Shown here: piece after piece, positions 16,591 through 24,733 of the stretch | How the letters are laid out: each line of letters begins with the position of its first letter | Position numbering within the stretch: the stretch's first letter is position 1 | Position numbers and translations under genes: made by a program | Notes under the pieces: model-generated | What the model was told of the DNA's origin: nothing | The model's input: the letters and a program-made list of their open reading frames with translations, nothing else | Databases searched by the model: none | Origin: Collinsella sp. AM18-10 | GTDB lineage: Bacteria; Actinomycetota; Coriobacteriia; Coriobacteriales; Coriobacteriaceae | Length of the DNA stretch: 64,000 nucleotides | NCBI RefSeq assembly: GCF_003471585.1 | Contig: NZ_QRJO01000001.1 | Coordinates: 310,001-374,000, forward strand | Direction: 5' to 3'

Positions 16591-18435
16591 CTAACCCATG
16601 ACTGACATGGCGAGCAGCACCGCGGCGATGCAATACGCCACACACGAGATCATGACGGCAATAACGTTCATGGCGGTGCCCGACGTGTTGAGGTCATGCT
16701 CGTCACGCCAGAACAGCACCATCAGGTAAATCACGGCACTCATGTTGCCAACCAGGCAAATGATGGCAGCGATATTAAAGCACCCGGTAAAGAGTTGCTC
16801 CTCAAACATGGGCGCATCGGGGAATGCAGCGGTGCGCACCAGCTGGGCGCACAGATAGGTCACGAGTGACAGAATCAGGCCCATGCCCGTGCTCTGGAAG
16901 AAGAACCCCAGATACGGCTTGGGCTCGTCGTCGTGACCGTCATACTCCAGGAAGTAGTTCTTGACGAACGACACCATGCGCGAGGCCGCCAGCAGCACGA
17001 GCGGCATGGCGCACATGGGGAACACCACCAGATGCGCGGAGCCGAGCGCCGTTCCCAGCACGGTCGCCATGATGCACGACGCGATGCCCCATATAACAAC
17101 CCAGTACTGGCGATGCACGAACCAGCTGAGCACGTTCGTCGAGTCGTCGGACGCGCTGTCACCCGAGCCGACACCAGCGATCTGCAGGTCCTCCTGATGC
17201 TCCTCGGCGATAACGTCCATGGCGTCGTCGAAGGTTACGATACCCAGGATGTGGCGGTTCTCGTCGCAGACGGGGATAGCGACCAGGTCATACTTGGTCA
17301 TCTCGTCCGTTACGTCTTCCTGGTCCTCGTCGGGCGACACGTAGACCAGGTCGCGATAGGCCAGCTGACCCAGCGTGGCGTCGCGATCGGCTACGATCAG
17401 CGTTCGCAGCGAAAGCACACCGGTCAGCATGCCGCTCGGATCCTCGGTATAGACGTAATAGACGCTCTCGAAGTCCTCGTCGAGCTCGCGAATCGCCTCG
17501 ATGGCGTCACCGACCGTTGCCGTGGCGGGCAGGGAGACAAACTCCGAGGTCATGATGCGGCCGGCGGTGTTGTCCTCATACCCCAGCAGGTTACGAATCG
17601 CCTTCTCCTCCTTGACGCCCATCAGGCGCAGGAGCTTCTCGGCCTTCTCGTAATCAAGCTCGTCGATCAGGTCGGCTGCATCGTCCGGGTCCATCATGGC
17701 CAGCATCGACGATGCGTCCGTATCGGACAGGCCCTCGAGCATCTCGGTCATAAGCTCGTCGTCATCGAACTCCGAGATGGCCTCGGCGGCCTGGGCAGTA
17801 TCGAGCTGCGCAAACACCTGCGCACGTAGACGCGGGTCGAGCTGCTCGATAATGTCGGCGATGTCGGCAGGGTGCAGCTCGCCGAGCGTCTTGTGCGACA
17901 CCGAGAGTTGAATGTTCTTGGTCGAGCGGTCGAGCAGGTCCATGTAGGACCAAGCGATGATGTCCTCGCTGAGCGGCTTGCCCAGGTGCTTCATAAAGCC
18001 CTCGACGACGTGCTCGAGTGCGGGGCTGATCGCGCGCAGCAGACCGCGGGCACCGACCTCGGCACCCAACAGGCGCAGCTGGTTTTCGCCCGACATGGAA
18101 AACTTGATGTCGTTGACGCGCACGACCTTCATGCCCTGCGTGTCGACGATCTGCTTATTGAGCACGTCGCGCGCCAGCAGGAGCTCGGTCGGCTGCAGGT
18201 ACGAGAAGCGAATATTGGTGGCAGACGTGTTGAGATACACGCCCGTCTCGTCGATACGGTCGACCCATTTGCGCCAGCTGATCATAAACGGCGTCTTGCC
18301 GGGGCCGCGGAACGCGAGCGACGTCACGTGCGGAAAAACTTCGCCGGTTGCAATGCCAAAATCGTTGACCACGCCGAGCTTTTCGCCGTCGACGTCCAAG
18401 ACCGGCAATTTGAGCATCTCACTCAGATAATTCAA
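16591..18435 (-). CDS. MgtE-like protein: PRC + MgtE_N + CBS pair + atypical membrane domain
   Basis: Up to 614 residues. The order is a PRC-barrel-like N-terminus (about 1-160), an MgtE_N superhelical domain (about 165-290, with LHPADIADIIEQLDPR and MDPDDAADLIDELDYEKAEKLLRLM), a CBS pair (about 295-425, GRIMTSEFVSLPATATVGDAI...VYVSPDEDQEDVTDEM) and a C-terminal ~185 residues with about five hydrophobic helices. The cytosolic part is the Mg2+-sensing half of MgtE. The membrane part lacks the pore signature usually seen in MgtE (DPA...SGP...TT..D), so transport by this protein alone is doubtful. It overlaps a short reading frame at its start. Two starts are possible: TTG 18435 with GGGGAG, or ATG 18417 one base after that frame's stop. 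It is followed by the NRAMP-related transporter. Confidence 0.78.
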   Translation of the reverse strand: MNYLSEMLKLPVLDVDGEKLGVVNDFGIATGEVFPHVTSLAFRGPGKTPFMISWRKWVDRIDETGVYLNTSATNIRFSYLQPTELLLARDVLNKQIVDTQGMKVVRVNDIKFSMSGENQLRLLGAEVGARGLLRAISPALEHVVEGFMKHLGKPLSEDIIAWSYMDLLDRSTKNIQLSVSHKTLGELHPADIADIIEQLDPRLRAQVFAQLDTAQAAEAISEFDDDELMTEMLEGLSDTDASSMLAMMDPDDAADLIDELDYEKAEKLLRLMGVKEEKAIRNLLGYEDNTAGRIMTSEFVSLPATATVGDAIEAIRELDEDFESVYYVYTEDPSGMLTGVLSLRTLIVADRDATLGQLAYRDLVYVSPDEDQEDVTDEMTKYDLVAIPVCDENRHILGIVTFDDAMDVIAEEHQEDLQIAGVGSGDSASDDSTNVLSWFVHRQYWVVIWGIASCIMATVLGTALGSAHLVVFPMCAMPLVLLAASRMVSFVKNYFLEYDGHDDEPKPYLGFFFQSTGMGLILSLVTYLCAQLVRTAAFPDAPMFEEQLFTGCFNIAAIICLVGNMSAVIYLMVLFWRDEHDLNTSGTAMNVIAVMISCVAYCIAAVLLAMSVMG

Positions 18436-18451
18436 TGGTGCTCCCCATCAT
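18419..18451 (-). CDS. Candidate 10-residue leader peptide before the MgtE-like gene
   Basis: ATG 18451 follows the strongest Shine-Dalgarno of the region (GGAGG, spacing 5) and encodes MMGSTIELSE, ending in TGA at 18421-18419. One base later comes the in-frame ATG (18417) of the MgtE-like gene (TGAGATG). The arrangement would allow termination-reinitiation. Immediately upstream the stem CCGGACGC/GCGTCCGG includes the first bases of the Shine-Dalgarno. Whether it is translated is unknown. Confidence 0.4.
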   Translation of the reverse strand: MMGSTIELSE

Positions 18452-18649
18452 TATTCCTCCGGACGCGGCCGCGCGTGCGGCGTCCGGGGGCTTCTGGATA
18501 TGTATACGCATGCGCGGGCGGCACGCCGCTCGACGCTTACACCCCGTGCATGCGCAAAAAGCACCTGCATGGGGTCATCGACTGTATGGTCGAGGTTTGG
18601 ATTTCACCTGTAACCTTTCTCTTGACCCTCATTAACCGCAGTAACTATA
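18452..18649 (-). promoter_or_regulatory. Long structured 5' leader of the Mg transport operon, with promoter
   Basis: On the minus strand an extended -10 (TGCTATAGT; TATAGT at 18649-18644) predicts a transcript start near 18637 and a 5' leader of about 200 bases. The leader holds several stems: CGAC/GTCG, CCCCATGCA/TGCACGGGG (one mismatch), and CCGGACGC/GCGTCCGG directly before GGAGG. I could not fit the canonical M-box (ykoK) consensus, but a leader before a Mg operon is a good riboswitch candidate. The rest of the gap, to 18763, contains only the REP-like element at 18731. Confidence 0.45.
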
Positions 18650-18730
18650 GCATCAGCATCGCCCTGCGGCATCGAATTTATGCGCTGCACATTGCAGGCA
18701 TACCAAACGCTGACGTATCCGTGACATAGC

Positions 18731-18766
18731 CATTGGGGACATTCTTAAACGACTACCCAATGACTA
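18731..18766. repeat. REP-like element GGGGACATTC at the deacetylase-like gene stop
   Basis: CATTGGG (18731-18737) pairs with CCCAATG (18756-18762), with TTAAACGACTA inside. Read on the minus strand it is AGTAGTCATTGGG...GGGGACATTC-related sequence overlapping the TAG of the gene above (18764-18766). It matches elements at 27132-27256 and 30739-30927. Confidence 0.6.
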
Positions 18767-20170
18767 CTCTGTGGTGTCGTCGTCCTCGGCAAGTTGGGGG
18801 AACACAGCGTCCTTGGGCATGGCGACCTTCGTCAGCGAGGTGAGCTTTTTGCTCAATGCCGTGTCCGTCTTGACCAGGTCGCTGAGCGTCACGATTTTGT
18901 AGCCGTCGGCGACAAGGCCGTCGATAATCTGCGGCAGTGCCTCGAGCGTCTGCTCGGCGCATTCGTCTCTATCGGTGAGCAGCACGATATTGCCCGGCGT
19001 CACCGAATCGAGCACCGTCGAGACCTGCTCGTCGGCACCGTTGAGCAGCCAGTCACCCGAATCGATATTCCACGAGACCACGGCGGAGACCAGGTCCATC
19101 GCATCAATCCAGTTTTGCTCGTCAAAGGCAGCGTAGGGAGCACGCAGCAGCATCGTCTTCACGCCGGTCGCCGACTTAATCGCATCGGTGCCTTTCGTGA
19201 TCTGTTCGCGTACCGCCTCACGGTCCTGACCCTTGAGCGAATCGTCGCTGTAGCTGTTGGATCCGGTCTCGCACCCGGCATCGACAATCGCCTTGGCCGT
19301 GGCAGGCGAGGCCTCGGCTGCATCGCCCGAAAGGAAGAACGTCGCGGTGACGCCCTTTTCCTTGAGCACCTGCAAGATCTGCTTGGTAGCGCCGCTCGGA
19401 CCCTCGTCAAACGTCAGCGCCACGTACTTTTTGTTGCCCTTGGGCGCCACGCTGGCGCACGCAACGACGCAATCGGTGGCGGGCACAACCTCGCCGCGGT
19501 CTTGCGTCTTGCCCGACTGCTCACCAACCCACACCTCGGAGCGGCCCTGGACACCCCACGTCTGCACATACTCGATAGCGCCCGTGCCCTCGACCTTGAG
19601 CTTGGGCTCGATAACCGTAGCCTGAACCTCGTGCTTCTCGTAGGTGTTACGGCCATCCTTGACCGTCACCTTCTCGCCGCCCTCAAGTTCGCGGCTATCC
19701 CATTTGCCCTGCTTCACGCGTTTGCCGTCGACCTTCACCGACAGCTTTTCGCCCCCATGGCGCTTGAGCACGCTGTCATCGACGGCCAGCAGGTCGCCTG
19801 CGTCGTAGGTGTCAGTCAACTCCTGGTCGTCGATGAGATTCTGCAGCGTAGAGCCCACACGCACCGCGGTCTTCTGGCCGTTGAGCTCCACGTCCACGCT
19901 GCGGTTGACGTAGCCCACGACGGCAGCGATAAACAGCACGAGCGCGCAACCCACGGCGATGAGCGCATAGGGCAGGCGAGACGAACGACGGGGCGTACGG
20001 CCGTTGCCGATGCGAGCGCTGCGGTCGCTAAAGCCGCGGCTATGGTTGAGATACATCGCGCCGGGCTTACGGTGACGGCGGCGCTGACCGCTGGGCAGCT
20101 GCCCCAGGTCGCGGCGCGCCGTCGGACGCGCACCCGAGTGCCCGTTTAAGTTGGATCCGTTTTGGCGCAT
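18764..20170 (-). CDS. Membrane-anchored polysaccharide-deacetylase-like protein lacking metal ligands
   Basis: A 468-residue protein with a basic cytoplasmic N-terminus, one transmembrane helix (about 67-88), a beta-rich YabE/G5-like extracytoplasmic stalk (about 90-200) and a NodB-type deacetylase domain (about 245-440). In active NodB enzymes motif 1 is TFDDGP and motif 2 is H-T/S-x-x-x-H. Here motif 1 is TFDEGP (D255, E256) and motif 2 reads GSNSYSDD (303-310), replacing both metal His with Asn and Asp. RAPY and LLTDRDE keep traces of later motifs. It may bind glycans without hydrolysis, or use another site. The start at 20170 has GGGGGAGG. It is separated from the PRC gene upstream by a hairpin. 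Confidence 0.75.
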   Translation of the reverse strand: MRQNGSNLNGHSGARPTARRDLGQLPSGQRRRHRKPGAMYLNHSRGFSDRSARIGNGRTPRRSSRLPYALIAVGCALVLFIAAVVGYVNRSVDVELNGQKTAVRVGSTLQNLIDDQELTDTYDAGDLLAVDDSVLKRHGGEKLSVKVDGKRVKQGKWDSRELEGGEKVTVKDGRNTYEKHEVQATVIEPKLKVEGTGAIEYVQTWGVQGRSEVWVGEQSGKTQDRGEVVPATDCVVACASVAPKGNKKYVALTFDEGPSGATKQILQVLKEKGVTATFFLSGDAAEASPATAKAIVDAGCETGSNSYSDDSLKGQDREAVREQITKGTDAIKSATGVKTMLLRAPYAAFDEQNWIDAMDLVSAVVSWNIDSGDWLLNGADEQVSTVLDSVTPGNIVLLTDRDECAEQTLEALPQIIDGLVADGYKIVTLSDLVKTDTALSKKLTSLTKVAMPKDAVFPQLAEDDDTTE

Positions 20171-20191
20171 GTGCCCTCCCCCATAAACACA

Positions 20192-20221
20192 GCAAGCCGG
20201 AGCAACAGGTCTCCGGCTTGC
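20192..20221 (-). terminator. Hairpin between the PRC-barrel and deacetylase-like genes
   Basis: Minus-strand GCAAGCCGGAG and CTCCGGCTTGC (perfect 11-bp arms, 8-base loop) are followed by TGTGTTT. It is a strong stem with a weak T tail, probably a partial terminator or a 3'-end stabiliser. Confidence 0.55.
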
Positions 20222-20242
20222 CTCCCATCATTTGGTACGTCG

Positions 20243-20998
20243 CTATTTTGTAGCTTTTGACGAGCCTCCGCTCGCCTTTTGGTATTCGTCCTTAAAGGCC
20301 TTGAACATACCGCGCGTCTTGCCGAGCTGCTTGCCCAGTGCGCGGCTGCCCTTGTCCACGGCGACCGATCCCTTGTCATCGAGCACCTTGGCGCCCTTTT
20401 TGACCTTGTCGCCCACCACGACGCTGGCCTCGGCGGCCTTGGCAGCCGCACCGCCCGAATATCCGAGCGACTTGACCTCGTCCGAAACGATCATCGCGCC
20501 GTCCGCATAGCCGCGCAGCATCGTCGGCGGCACCTGCGTGTCACCAACCAAAACACTCGAAGCAGCACCGGCGGTCACATAGAATGCCTGCACGATGCCC
20601 GAGCGTGGCTTGAACTCAACGTCCGAGCAATAGCCCACGACGTCGCCCGATTCCGTGCGCACGTCCATACCGACCCAGATGATGCAATCGTCCAGGTTGA
20701 TGTCGAGGCGCCTGGCGGCGGCGGCATCGTACGTGTCCTTGACGTCATCGACCGCGATGGCGCCCTCGTAGACACCAATGGCGTCGAGCGCTACGAATCG
20801 ATCGGGACGCTCGATCATGCCCGCGATATCGGACTGGCGGACCATAAAGCCAACCACGCGCGTACCGCCCGGGGTAAAGACCGGAAAGTGAATCTTTCCG
20901 AGCTTTTTAGGGCTGCGCGGCGTGCCGTCCTTTTTGGTGCGCTTGTCCTCGGTAGGCTTGCGATAGATCTTGGCGCCGACAAAATCCCCGGCGCGCAT
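20243..20998 (-). CDS. PRC-barrel domain protein
   Basis: A 251-residue soluble protein with two PRC-barrel-like beta domains (about 1-85, MRAGDFVGAKIYRK...KLGKIHFPVFTPGGTRVVGFMV; and about 95-165, LDDCIIWVGMDVRTESGDVVGYCSDVEF), then a Gly/Ala/Lys-rich helical tail to 251. PRC barrels act as small interaction or ligand-binding modules. The start ATG overlaps the stop of the YtxH-like gene by one base (TAATG), so the two are translationally coupled and probably work together at the envelope. The MgtE-like protein in this window also begins with a PRC-like domain. The biochemical role is unknown. Confidence 0.7.
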   Translation of the reverse strand: MRAGDFVGAKIYRKPTEDKRTKKDGTPRSPKKLGKIHFPVFTPGGTRVVGFMVRQSDIAGMIERPDRFVALDAIGVYEGAIAVDDVKDTYDAAAARRLDINLDDCIIWVGMDVRTESGDVVGYCSDVEFKPRSGIVQAFYVTAGAASSVLVGDTQVPPTMLRGYADGAMIVSDEVKSLGYSGGAAAKAAEASVVVGDKVKKGAKVLDDKGSVAVDKGSRALGKQLGKTRGMFKAFKDEYQKASGGSSKATK

Positions 20999-21387
20999 TA
21001 TGCCTCGGTCGAGGGCTCCGCAGCCTCGGCATCAGCCTCGACGGCGTTCTCGACCACGACGTCGGCGGCAGGCGTCACGTTGCCGCCCGAAATGGCGTCA
21101 TTGAGCTGCTCGCGCAGCTGGTCCATGCGCTCGCGGGCCAGGTCGACCTTGGCGCGCAGGTCATCGGTCTTGGCGTCGACCATCGGACCAAAGTCGTTGA
21201 CCGCGGCACGAGCCTCCTCGGCACCGTGCTCGTAGGTGTCACGCATGTTGTCCCAGGCATCGTTGGCGATATCGGCGGCCATGGCGCGGGTCTCGGCACC
21301 CGAACGCGGGGCCAGAGCAACGCCGATGATAGCGCCGGCGGCAGCACCAAAGAGCGCACCGGAGACAAAGCTGAAAGTCTTTCCCAT
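20998..21387 (-). CDS. YtxH-like small membrane-associated protein
   Basis: A 129-residue protein with an N-terminal hydrophobic glycine/alanine segment (about 5-28, SFVSGALFGAAAGAIIGVALAPRSG), followed by an amphipathic, charged helix likely to form a coiled coil (about 30-105) and an acidic Ala/Glu tail. The GALFGAAAGAxxGxxLAPxSG pattern is that of YtxH/gas-vesicle-like general stress proteins. ATG 21387 is preferred because AGGA lies six bases upstream; an ATG two codons earlier is possible. It is coupled to the following PRC-barrel gene. A role in membrane stress is inferred from the family only. Confidence 0.7.
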   Translation of the reverse strand: MGKTFSFVSGALFGAAAGAIIGVALAPRSGAETRAMAADIANDAWDNMRDTYEHGAEEARAAVNDFGPMVDAKTDDLRAKVDLARERMDQLREQLNDAISGGNVTPAADVVVENAVEADAEAAEPSTEA

Positions 21388-21523
21388 GATCATTCCTCTC
21401 CTGCGGGCACCTCGATGCCCACCGTTTGAATGCTGTCCATTATACCCGCAGCGCAACACTTGCCGTCGCGCTCATCTGCGTACGGCAAAGGCGCAGGTAC
21501 GTGATGGTGATAAACGCGTAAGC

Positions 21524-22357
21524 CTACTCCTGGGGCATAGCCGGCATGGCCACCGTGGCACCCGGGTCCTCGCCGGCGCCGTCCACGAGCGGCAGGCCGC
21601 CCTCATGCGCAGGTCCCGCCGGAACCGTCGCCGCACCGCCAAAGACGGCAGCGGAAGCCTCGTGGTTTTCGGCAACCGCGCCCTCGGTATCAATCGCCAC
21701 CTGGGGCTCGTCGTCAAAGTTGGGGACGCCCTGGGGCTCGGTGGGAACGGGCTCGGCGGTCGCATCGGCAACGGGCTCGGCGTCGACCGGCACATCACCC
21801 TCGTCAGCGCCCTCGTCCTCGGCAGCATCTTCGCCGTTCGCAGCGGCGACGGCCTCGTGCGGGTCCTTGCCCTCGGCCTCGGCGCGCATGCCCAGCACCA
21901 GGTTGCGCAGGCCCGCGACCGTACCGTCCACGTCGGGGGCCGGCTGGTCGGCGTGCAGGTACGCCCAGTCCATCATAAAGGTCGCCGACGACAGCGCGCC
22001 AATGGCCAGCGCGTCGTCGGGACACGAAAGCTCAACCTCAAAGACGCGCTCGTCGTGCTCGCTTACGCGCGTGCGACCGCACGAGATGCTACCGGCAAGA
22101 CCGGTCTCGTTCATGAGCTCGACCGTCACGTGCTCCAGCAGATGGCAGAGCTCGGTCTGACCCATGCAGTCCTGGAACTCGCGGCCGGAATCGCCCAAGC
22201 ACAGGTGCTTGGCAATCGCGGGCACCAGATAGTACACGCGCGCCGTGGCCTCGATGTCCTCCGAGGTCATAAGCGGCATGCCGGGGTTCACCAGCACATG
22301 CGCGCAGATCTTGTCCTCGCTGACGGTGACCTTAAGGATGTTGAACAGGCCTGCCAT
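21524..22357 (-). CDS. Protein with stand-alone CphA-N-like domain and acidic tail
   Basis: A 277-residue protein. The first ~140 residues resemble the N domain of cyanophycin synthetase: TSEDIEATARVYYLVPAIAKHL, then ELCHLLEHVTVELMNETG with H72-L-L-E75-H76, and a CPDDALAIGALSSA segment. In CphA this domain precedes the ATP-grasp and Mur-ligase parts, and in some enzymes it is a metal-dependent peptidase using an HxxEH motif. Neither of those later parts is encoded here. The remaining ~135 residues are low-complexity, rich in Asp, Glu, Ala and Pro. The start at 22357 has GGGAGAG. The neighbours are CNNM/CorC upstream and the YtxH-like gene downstream. The function is unknown; domain assignment is by motif only. 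Confidence 0.55.
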   Translation of the reverse strand: MAGLFNILKVTVSEDKICAHVLVNPGMPLMTSEDIEATARVYYLVPAIAKHLCLGDSGREFQDCMGQTELCHLLEHVTVELMNETGLAGSISCGRTRVSEHDERVFEVELSCPDDALAIGALSSATFMMDWAYLHADQPAPDVDGTVAGLRNLVLGMRAEAEGKDPHEAVAAANGEDAAEDEGADEGDVPVDAEPVADATAEPVPTEPQGVPNFDDEPQVAIDTEGAVAENHEASAAVFGGAATVPAGPAHEGGLPLVDGAGEDPGATVAMPAMPQE

Positions 22358-22381
22358 AACTCTCCCCTACTCTTCCTTGCC

Positions 22382-23755
22382 CTACTCGTCGCCATCGTGC
22401 GGGTCCACAGAGCCCGCACCCGACGCCGCCGGCTTCTCTGCCGAAGACTCGGAATCCTTCTTATCGGTTTCGGCCGGAGCGATCACGCGAATGAGCGAGA
22501 TGCGCTGGCCACGCATCGACTGCACTTTAAACTTGTACCCCGCGACCTCAAACACCTCTCCGATGTCGGGCACCGAGTCACAAAGCTCCAAAATCCAGCC
22601 GGCGATGGTCTCATAATCATCGCTTTCCTCGAGCGGCCAACCAAGCTCAATCGCGTCATCGCACGAAAAACGCCCATCGACGAGCCACTCGCGGCGCGAA
22701 AGGCGCGTGAGATACTTGTTGTCGGGGTCGAACTCGTCCTCGATCTCACCGACGATCTCCTCGACGATATCCTCGATGGTGATGATGCCGGCCGTGCCGC
22801 CGTACTCGTCCACGACCACCACGATCTGGTCGTGCGAGGTCTGCATCTCGGACAGCAGCGGCAGGATGTCCTTGGTGTCGGGCACAAAGGTGGCGTCGCG
22901 CAAAAAGCCGGCGATGGGCTGGTCGCCCTTGCCGTCGAGCGCGGGCTGAATCAGGTCCTTAATGTGCGCGATGCCCGCGACGTTGTCGGGATCCTCATGA
23001 TAGACGGGGATGCGACTAAAGCCGGTCTGGCGCATGGTGGATAGCACGCTGGCGACCGTCTCGTCGTCCTCGCACATGGTGGTGTCCACGCGCGGCACCA
23101 TGACCTCGCGGGCAACGGTGTCGCCCAGGTCGAAGATCTCGTGGATCATACGCTTTTCCTCGTCGAGCAGGTCATCCTGCTCCGAGACCATGTACTTGAT
23201 CTCTTCTTCCGAGACGTTCTGCCGGTCGTCGGCACTCTTGATGCGCAGAATGCGGGCCAGGCCATCGGAGCAAGCGCCAGTCAGCCACACGAGCGGACGG
23301 GCGATCTTTTGGAAAAACGACAACGGTCCCACGACCTGCTTGGACACGCCCTCGGCATTGGCCAGGCCGATGCGCTTGGGGACGAGCTCGCCGATCACGA
23401 TGGACACGAAGGCGACCGCGACGGTGATGATGACCGGCGCCAGGCCGCGCGCGATGGCGGAGAGCGGCGCGATGCCAAAGCTCATGAGCCACGTGGCGAG
23501 CGGGTCGGACAGGCTCGTCGAGGCAACGGCGGACGAGGCGAAGCCCACGAGCGTGATGGCGACCTGGATGGTGGCGAGCAGCTGGTCGGAGTCGGCAGCC
23601 AGCTTAATGGCACGCTCGGCGCGCTTGTCGCCTTCCTCGGCCTCATGCTCCAGCACGGCGCGCTTGGCCGTGGTGAGCGCCATCTCGGACATAGAGAAGT
23701 AGCCGTTGATGAGGGTCAAAACGAGGGTAGTGATAAGGGAGATGGTTATGTCCAT
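22382..23755 (-). CDS. CNNM/CorC (HlyC) family membrane protein
   Basis: A 457-residue protein with a DUF21/CNNM transmembrane domain (about 1-185: ITISLITTLVLTLINGYFSMSEMALTTAK, several helices, PKRIGLANAEGVSK), a CBS pair (about 200-330, VMVPRVDTTMCEDDETVASVLSTMRQTGFSRIPVYHEDPDN) and a C-terminal CorC_HlyC domain (about 345-430). The family is linked to Mg2+/Co2+ or Na+-coupled Mg2+ export. The start ATG 23755 is the first good one, although the only clear GGAGG lies 15 bases away. It is four genes from the other Mg-related operon, so magnesium homeostasis is a recurrent theme here. Hemolysin annotation for the family is historical. Confidence 0.87.
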   Translation of the reverse strand: MDITISLITTLVLTLINGYFSMSEMALTTAKRAVLEHEAEEGDKRAERAIKLAADSDQLLATIQVAITLVGFASSAVASTSLSDPLATWLMSFGIAPLSAIARGLAPVIITVAVAFVSIVIGELVPKRIGLANAEGVSKQVVGPLSFFQKIARPLVWLTGACSDGLARILRIKSADDRQNVSEEEIKYMVSEQDDLLDEEKRMIHEIFDLGDTVAREVMVPRVDTTMCEDDETVASVLSTMRQTGFSRIPVYHEDPDNVAGIAHIKDLIQPALDGKGDQPIAGFLRDATFVPDTKDILPLLSEMQTSHDQIVVVVDEYGGTAGIITIEDIVEEIVGEIEDEFDPDNKYLTRLSRREWLVDGRFSCDDAIELGWPLEESDDYETIAGWILELCDSVPDIGEVFEVAGYKFKVQSMRGQRISLIRVIAPAETDKKDSESSAEKPAASGAGSVDPHDGDE

Positions 23756-23863
23756 CGGGAGTTTCTCGAACCTCCAAGATTCGGGACGTTGGGTAGTAAG
23801 CGTAGGTGACGGATAGGGCAATTGCGCCGGTCGCCCGTGCGAGCGGGGCCGTGGGCGCGGTCG

Positions 23864-24547
23864 CTAGATTACGAAGAGAATCACCGCCATGAACTGGAAG
23901 ATGCTGCCGGCGAGCACCCACAAGTGGAAAATACTGTGCAGATAGCGCACGTTTTTGGCGATATAGAACGGCACGCCTGCGGTGTAGCACACGCCGCCGA
24001 CGGCGAGCAGGGCAAGTGCCACGGGGTTGAGCAGTGCCACAAGTACGGGCAGCTTAAAGACAACGAGCCAGCCCATCAGCAAGTAGACCAGGCCACTTAC
24101 CCAGTGCGGTTGACGTTCGCGCATAAAGCACTCGAGGGCGATGCCGATAATGGCGATGGCCCATACGGCAAAGAACAGCGCAGGGCCGCCGTCGTTTGCG
24201 AGCGTGATGAGGCAAAACGGGGTATAGCTGCCGGCAATGAGCAGGTAGATGCAGCTGTGGTCGATGATGCGAAACACGCGCTTGGCGCGCGCGGGCTGAA
24301 TCGCGTGGTAGAGCGTGGAGGCTAGGTATTCGAGAATAATGCTGACGCCATAGACAATTGCCGCGGCCATGTGGGCCGAGCCTCCGCCGCGCAGGGCGGC
24401 GAATACGATCAGGAGCACCAGGCCCGCGATACCCAGCAGGCAGCCGACACCATGGGTGACGGAGTTCATGATCTCCTCACCCACCGTGTAGTGTGGAACG
24501 GCCGCGGTCTTGGGTCGCGGCTTAGAACTGTCGCTCGAATCGGACAT
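23864..24547 (-). CDS. Hemolysin III / PAQR-family membrane protein
   Basis: A 227-residue protein with seven predicted hydrophobic helices and the PAQR-type residues: EEIMNSVTHGVGCLLG near the N-terminus, EYLASTLYHAIQ, RIIDHSCIYLLIAGSYTPF with conserved His and Asp, and a C-terminal HLWVLAGSIFQFMAVIL with His. Those His/Asp residues bind zinc in the family. ATG 24547 is chosen, with GGAGG 11 bases upstream; a TTG seven codons earlier is less likely. The bacterial family (YqfA/YplQ) has a poorly defined role in membrane homeostasis. It is encoded next to CNNM/CorC on the same strand. Confidence 0.88.
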   Translation of the reverse strand: MSDSSDSSKPRPKTAAVPHYTVGEEIMNSVTHGVGCLLGIAGLVLLIVFAALRGGGSAHMAAAIVYGVSIILEYLASTLYHAIQPARAKRVFRIIDHSCIYLLIAGSYTPFCLITLANDGGPALFFAVWAIAIIGIALECFMRERQPHWVSGLVYLLMGWLVVFKLPVLVALLNPVALALLAVGGVCYTAGVPFYIAKNVRYLHSIFHLWVLAGSIFQFMAVILFVI

Positions 24548-24654
24548 GCCGGTTACATCCTCCAATGTAAAGAGTTCTCAACACTATATCAAAGCGTCTG
24601 GGTACGTGCGAAATTTGCACCTTACGTGACCCTTTGTTTACCCATCCTTTGCTT

Positions 24655-24715
24655 GTTGACGCATCAACGGCGAACATCCATAATGTGCTTGCATTAAATG
24701 TTGATGTATTAACAT
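24655..24715 (+). promoter_or_regulatory. Promoter with two matching palindromic operators
   Basis: TTGACG (24656-24661), a 17-base spacer and CATAAT (24679-24684) form a good sigma-70-type promoter. GTTGACGCATCAAC (24655-24668, perfect palindrome) covers the -35. GTTGATGTATTAAC (24700-24713) lies downstream of the start site, 45 bp centre to centre. Both fit GTTGAYGYATYAAC. A dimeric repressor of MarR, TetR or GntR type could bind both. Confidence 0.65.
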
Positions 24716-24733
24716 CTTATAGGAGAATACCGC

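Noticed and set aside
18452..18649. Canonical M-box (ykoK) Mg riboswitch
   Set aside because: The conserved M-box core could not be found by eye; the leader is reported as structured but unassigned.
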